64,000 nt of DNA from Bimastos eiseni (Eukaryota; Annelida; Clitellata; Crassiclitellata; Lumbricidae). How positions within the stretch are numbered: position 1 is the stretch's first letter; each line of letters opens with the position of its first letter. Positions 46,213 to 56,586 of the stretch are shown piece by piece. Under the pieces are notes generated by a model. That model searched no databases. It was not told the origin of the DNA and worked only from the letters and a program-made list of their open reading frames with translations. Both the position numbers and the translations under genes were made by a program. Location of the stretch: assembly GCA_959347315.1 (NCBI GenBank), contig OY365806.1:50467568-50531567 (forward strand). Direction: 5' to 3'.

Positions 46213-48378
46213 GGAGCAATGTTGAGGATGCAGAGAAAATATGGCGCTAAACAACAGAATCGTTTCGCAGTTGATTTTCATTAATGCGATACATTGTTGA
46301 GATGAATATTCATGTCGAGATCGAATTGTTTGAGGAGCATGAAATAATAATAAGCTTACTCAACAAAGTTGTTACACTTGGCTAAAATTGAATCGTTCCA
46401 ATGCATGTTAGAACAGATTGTCCTAAATTAAAGTGTTAAGAGTGTTTGCAAGTCAAATTGTTCAGATGTGAGTTAAGACGAAATGTAGACCTAGGCCTAC
46501 TGGTAAAATTCGTTATTGTAATCTTTCATGCTTATAGCACCTATCAAATCTTCAAGAGGGACTCATCTTAGGCTCCAAAAGCCTAATAACGCATAACCAT
46601 GATAGAACAGAACAGTTTTCGAGTGATTATAGAAAGATCAAGACTCTCATGTTGCAACCCATTCCACACAGAAGCTTCTATTCTGGACTACGGAGGTTAA
46701 CTTCTGACTGGTGAGAAAACTGGGACTATATATGATTATAATGAAACCGCAAACGATCACATCTCACACTGCATGTTTAATTGTTTATAGGCGCCTACAC
46801 TTTATTTGCAAAGAAACTGCATCGAAGCATATTAAAAGGCGTCGATGTCTCAAACACCAGGTGGGTTGATGCATGTCATTGTCAGGTATGCACGCACAGT
46901 AAGCTTACGCAGAAGTTAAATAAAACTGCTGGGAGTCATGTTATACATCTGATTTGCAAATAGTATTGAAGTATGGACATATAATTATTATGTCATACGC
47001 GTTATAAATAAGATTTCCACGATTAGTTTATGTGGGCTACCGTAATTCATCATTTACTGAGGAACATAGTCAATAACACGAGTTGTGATATTACTAATCG
47101 AGCCAATTGAACAATCAAATAATCGATTAGTAGGCGATTAATCGATTAGTCTCCTACTAATCGATTAATTACCTACTAATCGATTTTTCGAAGTAATCGA
47201 TTAATTGACGCCTATTGATGGCGATTAGTAAAAGTCACTAATCCCTCAAGCCTACCAAAGAGTTGGTGCAAGACTAAGTAGCGCAGTTTTCGTATATTCG
47301 TTTCTCATCTGTTTCGAACGTTCCTTGTTGTGCATTGCGTGGAATTTGGCCTAACTGACATTCTTTCACGACGACCAAAATATCGCTGGACGGCTGTCAG
47401 ACGCTTAATGAATGTCCAGGAATTATTATTGTCCAATGCCATCATATTCTTATGAATGGCTGAGCCACGTATATTTAAGTGTTGGAATATTTCATTTCAG
47501 TTGAGCATCCGTCGTTAGGAGATGGATCGATTTCCTGCAACCGTTGATTTCTTTTCTTTAGGTCAACGATCGATCGATCGATTCATCGCTGCTTTTCATT
47601 TACAACACCACCGACCGATAAATTCATATGCCACTCGCTTTGTACATGATTTAGCTTCGCCTCTCGTTTGCGCACATGTAGGCTACATGTACATGTACAT
47701 ACATGTGCGTCGATCGCTTTGAGTGTCTAAATTATCTCTTAGACAAGAATATTATGGTTGAATCATTTATTTATTGCTTGATTACTTTTTACTAATGGTC
47801 AATGAACTTATTTTTTTGCTATGACTAGTGAAAATGGACTGAATGAATGAAATATGTAATTAGTTACCTGATGAGCTAATGAGTGGTTTCCCAGTCATTT
47901 TTCATACACGCTCGTCGTTGAGATGTTAACCATTACTCCAGCAATTACCTCCATGAGTTCATTTTTATCTGTGTTGCTCAGCGGACTTGTAAGCACTTTG
48001 ATGACTCAACATCCAGGATAGGCCCTATTGCAGATAAATAAGACTACAATGTTGTCCGTAGATAAAAGCAGAACATCCTTAAGACAGATTGGCAAGAAAC
48101 GTCTCACAGGATCCGAGAATCAGAACAACAAACCGTTGTCTAGTTTCAAACCTCAGTAATCAATTCAATAGTTATAGGCTTCGTTTCATCCATTCCTCGC
48201 TCCTGTTTCTGCTGAATATTGTGGTACGACCTCTTGCAGTAATTGAGACCCAAACTCGTTGGAATATCCTTCGTATTTCTAAGTGTCTTGTGTGTTAACT
48301 CCTTGGGGTTTGGTTTCTGATTTCGGCTATATATATAGGTCTGGATCGCCTATGCATGTTCGCCCTATCCAGCCATAA
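46213..48378. other. Intergenic; ATCGATTA cluster at 47090-47235
   Basis: The cluster contains repeated direct and inverted TAATCGATTA motifs with 'cctacta' spacers, as in the ends of some DNA transposons. No target duplication was identified. No gene is seen in the rest. Confidence 0.4.
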
Positions 48379-48807
48379 CAGTGGCGGCTCTACGTTTCTC
48401 CATCAGTAAGCCACGCGGAGGGGCCGAGGACCCGACAGAGGGGGCCAATTGGATACCCGAATTTGTGTAAACTGAGAGTGCTAGGTATAGCTCCATGCTG
48501 AGTGACATTGACCAGATAGGCTACATTTATTTGTATTAATATAGAGCAACATGAATTCTTCACATCAACAATCTCAAGATTATAGCACTTTGGAAAACAA
48601 TATGACTGTATTTAAAAGTATCGCATCAACTGTACGCAATACAGTTGCGTTAATGAAAAGCATGTTCACGATTGTCATGTCAAGATTCAAACTCACCCAC
48701 GAAGCGCCCATTGTAACAGACTCTGCATGAGCAGATTCAAGCAACGACAGTCCACTCGTCGATACTTAGACGAATATCAGACATAGGCCTAGTAGGCTAC
48801 TTCGTAG

Positions 48808-49229
48808 TAGGGCGTACTGAATAGGTCATTTTTACTATTCGGCCGAATACGAATTATTGGACCAGCTGGCCGAATACAAATAGTTTACAAATAGGGCCTA
48901 GGTCTGTCTATCAACAAATTTCTAAATTTCATATGTGAGAAAAAGCTTCAGTAAATTTAATACATAAACTGAAAGTAGGTCTAAACAGTTAGCTGCACGC
49001 AATCTTTGCATCCTACTGTCAGTATGTGTAAGCTAGGAATGGAACTAATTTAACAAAACTTAGAAAATGTGACACTGTGATACCGCGGTCCATGCAGTAA
49101 AGAGTTACTTCAGTCCACTCGATAGGCCGCTTGTGCAGAAACAGATGTCACGTGGCCGAATTCCGAATAGCTATTTGGTCCACTATTCGGCTCTGAAGCG
49201 AATATGAAGCGAATATTCGGTATAGCCCT
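48808..49229. mobile_element. Small hAT-like element nested in the 48379 transposon
   Basis: Ends TAGGGCGTACTGAATA and, inverted, AGGGCTATACCGAATATTCG. Subterminal CCGAATA motifs on both sides. The flanks share only CTTCG of 8 positions, so the target duplication is weak. Confidence 0.55.
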
Positions 49230-49499
49230 TCTTCGCTTGTTTTAATTGATTTCAGAGTAGAAAAGAAGTTTTTCTCACAGGCTGCTGCTGATGTTACTGG
49301 CAAAAAACATTGGCTATGTTCGACAGTCTGTGCATTTCATGAAAAGCAAGTTTGTATGGTTCCAGTAAAGAAACCAAAACTATCGTTGTGTATTAGTTGC
49401 ACATAAACTTGAACGCGTTGACAGGTGCCTAACTTGGCGAATTTCATGGTTGACTTTTTCAACATTACTGTCATTCAAAAGTGCAAAAGAAACGATAGT

Positions 49500-50140
49500 A
49501 TCGTACTTAATTCAAGAAAGACTTATGTTTTGGCATAGACATCTGTCATAGCAGTAAGTGACTGGCCAGAGAATCGTCTCTCTAGTTCGGAAATGATATA
49601 ATCACTGATCGAATTGTAAGTGTGCTGCCTGAATGTGGTTGTGGGTTCACTTGAAAACGTCCCACAGTTCATCAACTGCCGAGCTAGAAAAACGGTTGGG
49701 CATCGAACGGACAGTCGGACACGTTGTTTAGTTAATACTGGGACAATTTACCAATCCTTTCTTTACTCTTCTGCCTCTACAAAGACCCCTGTTACATCTT
49801 TTTTTCTTTGAAAGAGGCAATTTTATGTCTGACAACGTCTGCAACTGCAGATAAAGTCAACACTTGCAGATTGGAGTTGAATTAATACAAATATGTATCT
49901 TGCCTGGAACAGCGCAAATTTAATGTCTGGTAATGACAAATGACAAGAAGCCTCTAGCTTCAAGTTTGCAATTGTTCTTTCGCCATTTTACCCCAGCAAC
50001 ATCCTCTGGCATGCACCAATGCATCTAATTGACCACTGATATTACAGCAAGCAACCATACAGCGAGCCCATCTAGTTTCACTGAGCTGCCTCGGCAGATC
50101 CATAGTGTGTAACTCGCTATGTGCTTCAACCCATTTCTTA
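49500..50140 (-). pseudogene. hAT-family transposase remnant
   Basis: Minus-strand fragments from higher to lower coordinates: LPRQLSETRWARCMV near 50100, resembling the conserved L-x-TRW motif of hAT transposases, and SDYIISELERRFS near 49600-49560, resembling the LD-x-I-x-EL-x-RF segment after the catalytic region. Stops and frame changes separate them, so no protein can be made. The zinc finger and C-terminal dimerisation regions were not recognised. Confidence 0.55.
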
Positions 50141-50466
50141 GGTATTTAGAGAACTTGACCTCTTCTGTTGTCTAATTCCTGATCATATCTACCACCAAGG
50201 ATTCTGGTCCTTGATCTACCACTAAGTTAGTTATCATGTGAGAATGTTCAGAAAAAATAATATCTGATTTCATTGTGCAATTAGGTAGCCTATTTCGTGC
50301 GTTTGAGAATTCATTGACAAAAATAATTTGTAACTTCATCATGCAACATATCTGAGCACGCAAATATCAAATTTAAATGATACCATAGTTCAAAGCACGT
50401 CGGTAAAAAATATGGAGAGGGCCAGCGGGGGCCACAAGCTCAGTTGGGGGAGCTACTGAGCTATAA

Positions 50467-51479
50467 TATCAACTGGAATTGAGTTGCAAAGAATGGCGTG
50501 ATCGTTTATATTTGTATCCATAGACGTCTGCGGCATCTTGTAAGTGATCCACCTACGAAGCTCCAAAATTAACAAACTATTCTAGCTTAACAACCTCGAT
50601 AGCTCTATTTCAGTTATTTAAATATTTTTATTCTAACAATCTTTGAAAAGACTATATATGGGTATATTGCAAAATTTGAGGAAGTCATTCTCAACGTTCT
50701 AAACCGCTGTCTAAAGTATACTTGCCTCCTGGAGTAGGCCTGCGTAGCGAGCAAATCCAGCTTCAGAGTGTTTCTATCATATTATAACACCAATCAACAG
50801 ATTATCCTCAAACTCCTTCTACAATATTGATTTCAACAAATTTAAAATCTTGCTCCTTCTTCTGGTCTATTTTAGCATCCAAAAAATTGTTTTTTTACTT
50901 AATCTCAATTGTTTAGTCATCCAAACATACTTTCTAGGAAAACAATTGTTTGACTATTTCAGACTATTTTGCAAATACGCCCTATTTGTAAACTAGTTGT
51001 CTAAACTGAGAGTATATTTGTGAAATGGGTTGGAGGATAATACCGTCGCAGTTGACTCTATCACGGCTTTTATGCGGAAACTTGAAAATTGGGCTATTAA
51101 TCATGGCGAGGACCAATCGTGGTTTTTTACACAGACTGAACATATTCTAAACCACGTTAAAGCTTGTTTTGTTATGTTATATTCAATAGTCGACAAAATT
51201 AGCGATCAACTCACGAAGAGAAAGCGAACTTAGGCTACAGCAATAAAGCAGATGAAGAAACTGATTGAGGAAGTAGCAGCGAGTCATCCACACAGACGAG
51301 GGTAGATACAACGACCTTCGAAAGAGACAGACTGGCAACAAAGGTCTTGCAGGACCACAAGACAACAACAACCAGTCGCAACACATGATGCGAAAGAATC
51401 TCTCCGTAACGGTTGAGTATTCCCGCCAAAATGCTCCGACGGCCTACAACTTGCAGCAACTTCCAATCAATATGGACTT
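50467..51479. other. Intergenic, nothing assigned
   Basis: AT-rich; no recognisable gene or repeat. Confidence 0.4.
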
Positions 51480-51690
51480 CATATAGCGCCCAGAGGCACT
51501 CTCGGTCCAGCCGCGGCTGAGAAATCGATAAGTGTTTAACGATAAGTAACAGGCCCAAGAATTTGTCCTTGGTGGCAGACGTAGCTCCAACGGAAGGCTA
51601 TTCCAAGTCGTCGGACCCGCGACAGAGAAAACCCGGCAGTGCAAGTATGGTGGAAGTGCGTGCAAAGGGAACAAACCTTTGTACTCAGCT
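51480..51690 (-). pseudogene. LINE reverse-transcriptase C-terminal fragment
   Basis: Minus-strand frame from 51674 contains FSVAGPTTWNSLPLELRLP, the widely shared tail motif of non-LTR retrotransposon ORF2 proteins (F-VA-P-LWN-LP-EL). The frame then shifts into SLNTYRFLSRG, like the usual FK-x-LKTYLF ending. 5' truncated and inactive. Clade (CR1, L2 or similar) not resolved. Confidence 0.7.
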
Positions 51691-51756
51691 CAATTGGCCG
51701 GATGTGACAAATCTGACAATCTATATAAATATATGCAGCATCTTTATATATAGGTG

Positions 51757-51795
<39 letters not shown>
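51757..51795. repeat. (AT)n microsatellite
   Basis: Pure TA dinucleotides; further AT/TG tracts at 51890-51945. Confidence 0.92.
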
Positions 51796-51798
<3 letters not shown>

Positions 51799-52437
51799 CA
51801 CATATGGTATAATGAGTAGGCCTAGGCCTATAACAGACGAAATTGGACATAATAAGTAAGCTCATTGCATGTGTTTTGATGTGTATAATCGATATATATA
51901 TATATATAAATGCATGTGTATGTATGTGTGTGTGCGTGCGCATATAAATATACAAAGAAGAGGTCAATAAATTCAGAGACAGAGAGATACTCGGAGGCAG
52001 ACAGGTAAGAAGCGAGGCAGGCAGGCAGTCAGTCGGTTGGTGTTGAGCTGGCGATTGATTCCCTTCGAGAAAGCAGAAAGCCACTAAACGGATCGAAGTC
52101 GTCGGCGGTCAATTGAATTTCCAATGGCCTGAAATTTTCAATTCATCCATGATTGTCCAATTGTGAAACGCGAAGGTATCGAATTGATTGACGCAGTTGA
52201 GCTTCGAAACAGACCTCACATGGAAGACACACGCACGCACGAATAAACGGATGGAGGAGAAAATGGCTGAATGGACGGAACGATGGAAAAACAGAGAGAG
52301 AAAAATGTCTTTGAAGTGACGTAGACACACATGCAGATGTACCTATTGGCATCAGTGTATAAGATTCATCACAATGCATCCTCACAACGAAGACACCCGT
52401 TTTAGGAGGAAAAGTGACGACAAGAAGCAAAAGGACA

Positions 52438-52480
52438 AGGGGTAGGGGTAGGGGTAGGGGTAAGGGTAGGGGTAGGGAGG
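52438..52480 (+). repeat. (GGGGTA)n G-rich tract, telomere-like
   Basis: Six GGGGTA-type units with one TAAGGG variant. Runs of four G separated by TA can form a G-quadruplex. It resembles, but is not, the TTAGGG telomere repeat. Confidence 0.8.
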
Positions 52481-52489
52481 AGGATGGAG

Positions 52490-52920
52490 ACAGCTGAACG
52501 GATGAAGCCGGATACGTGGCACAATTTCGGAATGAGGAGAGGAACAGGAGAAAAGAATAGATGGTGAAGCAGAGTGGAGGAGAAGAGATGAGAAGAAGAC
52601 AAAGAGGAGGAAGAAATGGATAAAAAGAAGTAACAGTAAAGGACAGGAGAAAATATTTGGAAAAGAGGAAGAAGTAAATAAAGAGGAAGAAAAAGAAGAG
52701 GGGCAGAGATAGAAGGAGGAGGAATAGGGGGAGGAAGAAGGAGAGAAAAAGAGGTCGATGCTGATGGAATTGCGGAAAGGAAGAGAAAACTTAAGAGGAT
52801 TGCAGAGGATGAAGAATAGGCGAGATTAATTAGGATGGAACGGATTAGAACAAGAGGAGGAAGATGAGGGTCAGAAGATAGCAGAGGATGCGCAGAATGT
52901 TGAAGATAACATATAGAGGC
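52490..52920. repeat. Polypurine-rich region
   Basis: Plus strand mostly A/G (GAGGAAGAAG types). At 52508 the string AGCCGGATACGTGGCACAAT repeats that at 53379 inside the LINE remnant, so the left end is probably also LINE-derived. Confidence 0.65.
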
Positions 52921-53039
52921 TAAGAAGACACTCTTCCTGCCTCTATTGGTCTATTATTCAATGAAACATTGTATGATATGTAGCATTCTGAAATTACGGA
53001 TTCATTTACATAGCCCCCCTGCCCCCCACTCAAGGCTAC

Positions 53040-53420
53040 TACACAGGAGAGCTCCAAACAGCAGCATGGCTGAAAAGGACAGCATGAAAGAGTTCCTCTG
53101 TGGAACAAGTACATCGCCAATGGGAGCCTGTTCTAGAGCGATGGGTCAACCACTGAGAAGGTGCGATTCTGCTCCGTAGATGTACGAGCAAAATGGACGA
53201 TGAGTTCCCTCTGTACTAAGTATAGTGAAATCGGTGCACTGAAGGTAGCGCATCATAGGTTACGTAGATATGCCAGGGAAGGCCTACTGCCTAGACAAGG
53301 TTCGTCATGCCAAGGCGATGATCCGGTACGAGATCCGCGGCTGGAGTGGAAGCCAGTGGAACTTATCCAGCATATAGCCGGATACGTGGCACAATTTTGG
53401 AATGCGCCAGGCACCAGCGT
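53040..53420 (-). pseudogene. LINE reverse-transcriptase fragment
   Basis: On the minus strand from 53400 downward: IPKLCHVSGYM, KFHWLPLQPRISYRIIALA (the LHWLP--RI-YKI motif near the RT C-terminus), then after a frame change PWHDEPCLG, and further on RTFSVVDPSL*NRLP, where the conserved Trp codon is a TAG stop. Order and motifs fit a non-LTR retrotransposon ORF2 tail. Stops and frameshifts make it a fossil. Confidence 0.75.
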
Positions 53421-54894
53421 GGACTTGGGGCAACTGGTAGTTTGAATCACGGCAGAGATGATGAATATATGAGTAGCGAATGTCAGCTCTTGGTCTAGCG
53501 TAACTTAAGGATACCGGACAACAGAGGAAAAGATAAAACATGAGTAGGTAGCAATTGTGGCTGGGTGCAGCTTCGCAAGCTGCTGCCCAGCACCAAGCCA
53601 AATAAACTGGGTTTTAAAGGGTTTTGAGTCTCAGGCGGTTTTTCGACATCCATTGCTCGAATGGCAGATGGCGTTAGAAGCGAGGCAGTGTACCGAGTGT
53701 AGGTAGACTTGAACGTCAGCAGCGTACAGGTGAACTAGTACGGTAATGACAATAGAGAGGGAATTGGTCTCAGAAGTGCAAACTATGTACAAGGACTGAG
53801 TCTAGGGGAAAGCTTTAGAGAAGGGAACCCACGAAGACCTGGAAAACCCATGGATCGCTTCCTAATGAGTGAACCAAGCTCCTACATAATAAAGCTGCAG
53901 ACAGGCCAATGATTTTTATAGGCGGTTAAAAAAACTATCATGGCCGACAACCAAGTGGGCCGACAGCACGAGTACTCTACGGTGGTGCTACATACGTGTT
54001 ATAGTAATGCATATTAATATGTTTTGTTCTGTGATGTATTCTTATTGGATGATTATACAGTATGATAAGCATCGATCATACTTACTTAGGCTGAGTATGA
54101 TGAACATCGATCTTACTTACTTAGGCTGAGTATGAGAGGCTCAATTGTCACCAGAGTAACAACAATTATTGATATCCTGCTGACTTCGATGCTGACATCC
54201 AATTCACAAGTATAAATGTTTCACAAATATTCACAAATATAAATGTTTAGCAATAATTGTAACACATAATATTAAATATTCATGAGACTCACATACAATG
54301 GACAGATCTACATATTTATCATTTACATATTTAGCATTTGCATAACATACTTCCTGTTGTATACGAAACTATGTTTATGTATATACAATGTATGTCTGTG
54401 CAATTATATCCTCATCATCAGATTATAAAGCCAGCCAGCTCTTTAGCGGCGACGGATACGAATAAATGATCTCATATATATATATATACGCATTTACATA
54501 ACATATATATATATATATAATGGATGTGTCGTATTTGAGAGGTTAAGGGCAGCGCTACACGCGGATGTTCATATAGATATACATATTCAATTTTCATAAT
54601 ATTCATCTATAAGCCTATATTATATATATAGAATTATATATATAATTATTTAATAGGCTGCACACTATGTAAATCGATGCCGCTAGATCGTTAGAGAGAA
54701 GTCATGGCACAATATTTTGACTGCGTCTGATTCTCTGCCTTTAACTTTATTGGCCAATTTTTCTCCTTTCATTGGAACCGAATCGAATTTCTGTCGTCTT
54801 TACGAGATACTTCATGAAGTCCTGAATGCCAAGTCTTAAATAACTGAGACGCCGTTGCAAGCCATTTTCCTTCTTCATTGTCTCATTCACCCCA
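53421..54894. other. Intergenic, nothing assigned; short (AT)n at 54475-54520
   Basis: AT-rich. 'tgagtatgatgaacatcgat' is partly repeated at 54060-54130. No gene recognised. Confidence 0.4.
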
Positions 54895-55015
54895 CAAACC
54901 CACTCGCTCACTCATTGACTCACTACTCACTCATTCACTCACCCAACCACTCACCCATTGACTCACTACTTACTCACCCACCACACCACTCACCCAACCG
55001 CTTAATCACGCAGCA
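54895..55015. repeat. (CACTCA)n-type microsatellite
   Basis: Imperfect 'cactcattcactcacccaac' repeats; the His/Ser/Pro ORF here is repeat-derived. Confidence 0.85.
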
Positions 55016-56586
55016 ATCCATCCGAAAATACTTGTTTGGGGTGGGAGGCAGATTAATTATTGCCATCGTTGAAGAGGGTTTTCACTTTTCCGCGTCGTGA
55101 ACTTATATGCAATTTAATGTAATGTAATGCAAACGAGCATTTATGTAGCACCTCTTCAAAATATCTACTGGAGGCGCTCTCTGCGCTGGCCTAAGTGATA
55201 TTAAATGTGATAGTGAACAAGTTAAATACGTATGTTTGCGAAACTATATACAGTAAACTGAAAAGAGTCGTCAGTGGTGGACGTCCGGATATTAGCCGAG
55301 GTAAAAGGTGGACGTAGAAAATATGTAAAACCCTAGAATTAATTTATCTTAAGTTATCATAAGCACCATAAAACGCAATGCCTCGCAGTCAATCCTCAGT
55401 CAGACACAACACAGTCATGTTTTGGAGGTGCCAGTCACAAGCCTGGATAAAGGAGGTGGGCGACGCTATAGTCACCTTCGTCATGACACAGCACCTTTAA
55501 AAGGAGGAGGATTCTTCATCTTTCCGTTTAACACATCGTCGTTGATGACTTACTTCATTTCAGTAGCAATTAATTGTATTAGTAACATCCAACATTGGTC
55601 AGCATTTGACGTGCTAATAGTTCAGGCGAATTAATTAATAGATTACTGAGTTTATGCAGCAAAATCTAGCAGTGTCTTAGGCTGCAAACAAATATCATTT
55701 CCAGGGTCATGTTCTGAAGTCACTTCTAATCAAGCAACTATTTGACTTATTTGAACAATCATAACTTACATGAAAACATTTCCGAAGCTACGAAAATTTC
55801 AGCGACAGCAAGTGGACCAATGCTAGTTGTGTTATGCTGAATATATATGCGTCCGATTTACAACTACACATTTGTATTGTTACGGCAATCATTTGTTATT
55901 CTGATCGATGTTCAAATACTCTTTGTCTACCTTAATCTATAACTGCAATGCTGCTGAACTGCTGGCCAAATGTCGCATAGATCGGTTTCAGCCTTTCAAT
56001 CTAGAGGGTAATATCTATGGAGGGTCCATGGCAGCTCGTGGTGCTGACCACTGACGAATGGTTGTATGCTGCTGGTTTGAATGCATCGTTTGAACAAAGG
56101 TGGCATAGGTTGAATGCGGGCGAGTGGCGGCTGGTGGAACGCATGCGGCGACGGGTGCTCTAAGCGGCGGCGGCGGCGGTGGAGGCGGCGGCGCCAGGTC
56201 TCTAACGCAGTCAGTACACGGAGGCAGAGGCGTGATGCAGGTAGGACATTATCAGTTGACGATCACCGTTGATGATTTGCTGTCCTAAAATCGTCACACA
56301 TGAGCTAAGAAGATCCAATGGAGGAAGACACAGATAACGAACAACTCTTCTGTATCGACAGCACTATACACCTCGTTAAGTATAATAATTTGATATAGCC
56401 TCTAAAATAAACACAAAATAAACACATGCTCAATATAAATACATGCGCAATCAATAAATGCACAAAGCAAGAATCTATATACAGCCATACACACATGAAC
56501 ACACGAACATACCTGCATACATACATACACGCATATCATCATCAGCAGCAGCAGCATCACCGGCAGCAGGAGGCGGAGGAGGCAGA
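55016..56586. other. Region upstream of the Kv channel gene; (GGC)n at 56167-56194
   Basis: A GC-rich (GCG)n/(GGC)n run lies about 400 bp before the start codon and may belong to the 5' UTR or promoter. At 55140-55190 'catttatgtagcacctc...ggcgctctctgcgctgg' resembles a SINE tail. No other feature is supported. Confidence 0.35.

Larger units (their letters stand above)
48379..50458 (-). mobile_element. Degraded hAT transposon with transposase remnants
   Basis: Left end CAGTGGCGGCTC; right end, inverted, CAGTAGCTCCC. Flanking repeats AGCCATAA / AGCTATAA (48371-48378, 50459-50466; one mismatch). The 2.08-kb interior holds broken minus-strand reading frames resembling a hAT transposase, and another small element at 48808. 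Confidence 0.75.

Noticed and set aside
51536..52084. 182-codon minus-strand ORF
   Set aside because: Runs through AT and TG microsatellites. Only the overlapping LINE motif in another frame is meaningful.
56458..56586. Upstream ATG at 56458 as the Kv start codon
   Set aside because: The 43-codon extension encodes microsatellite-like and Ala/Gly low-complexity sequence; the ATG at 56587 gives a more usual N-terminus. Not excluded.
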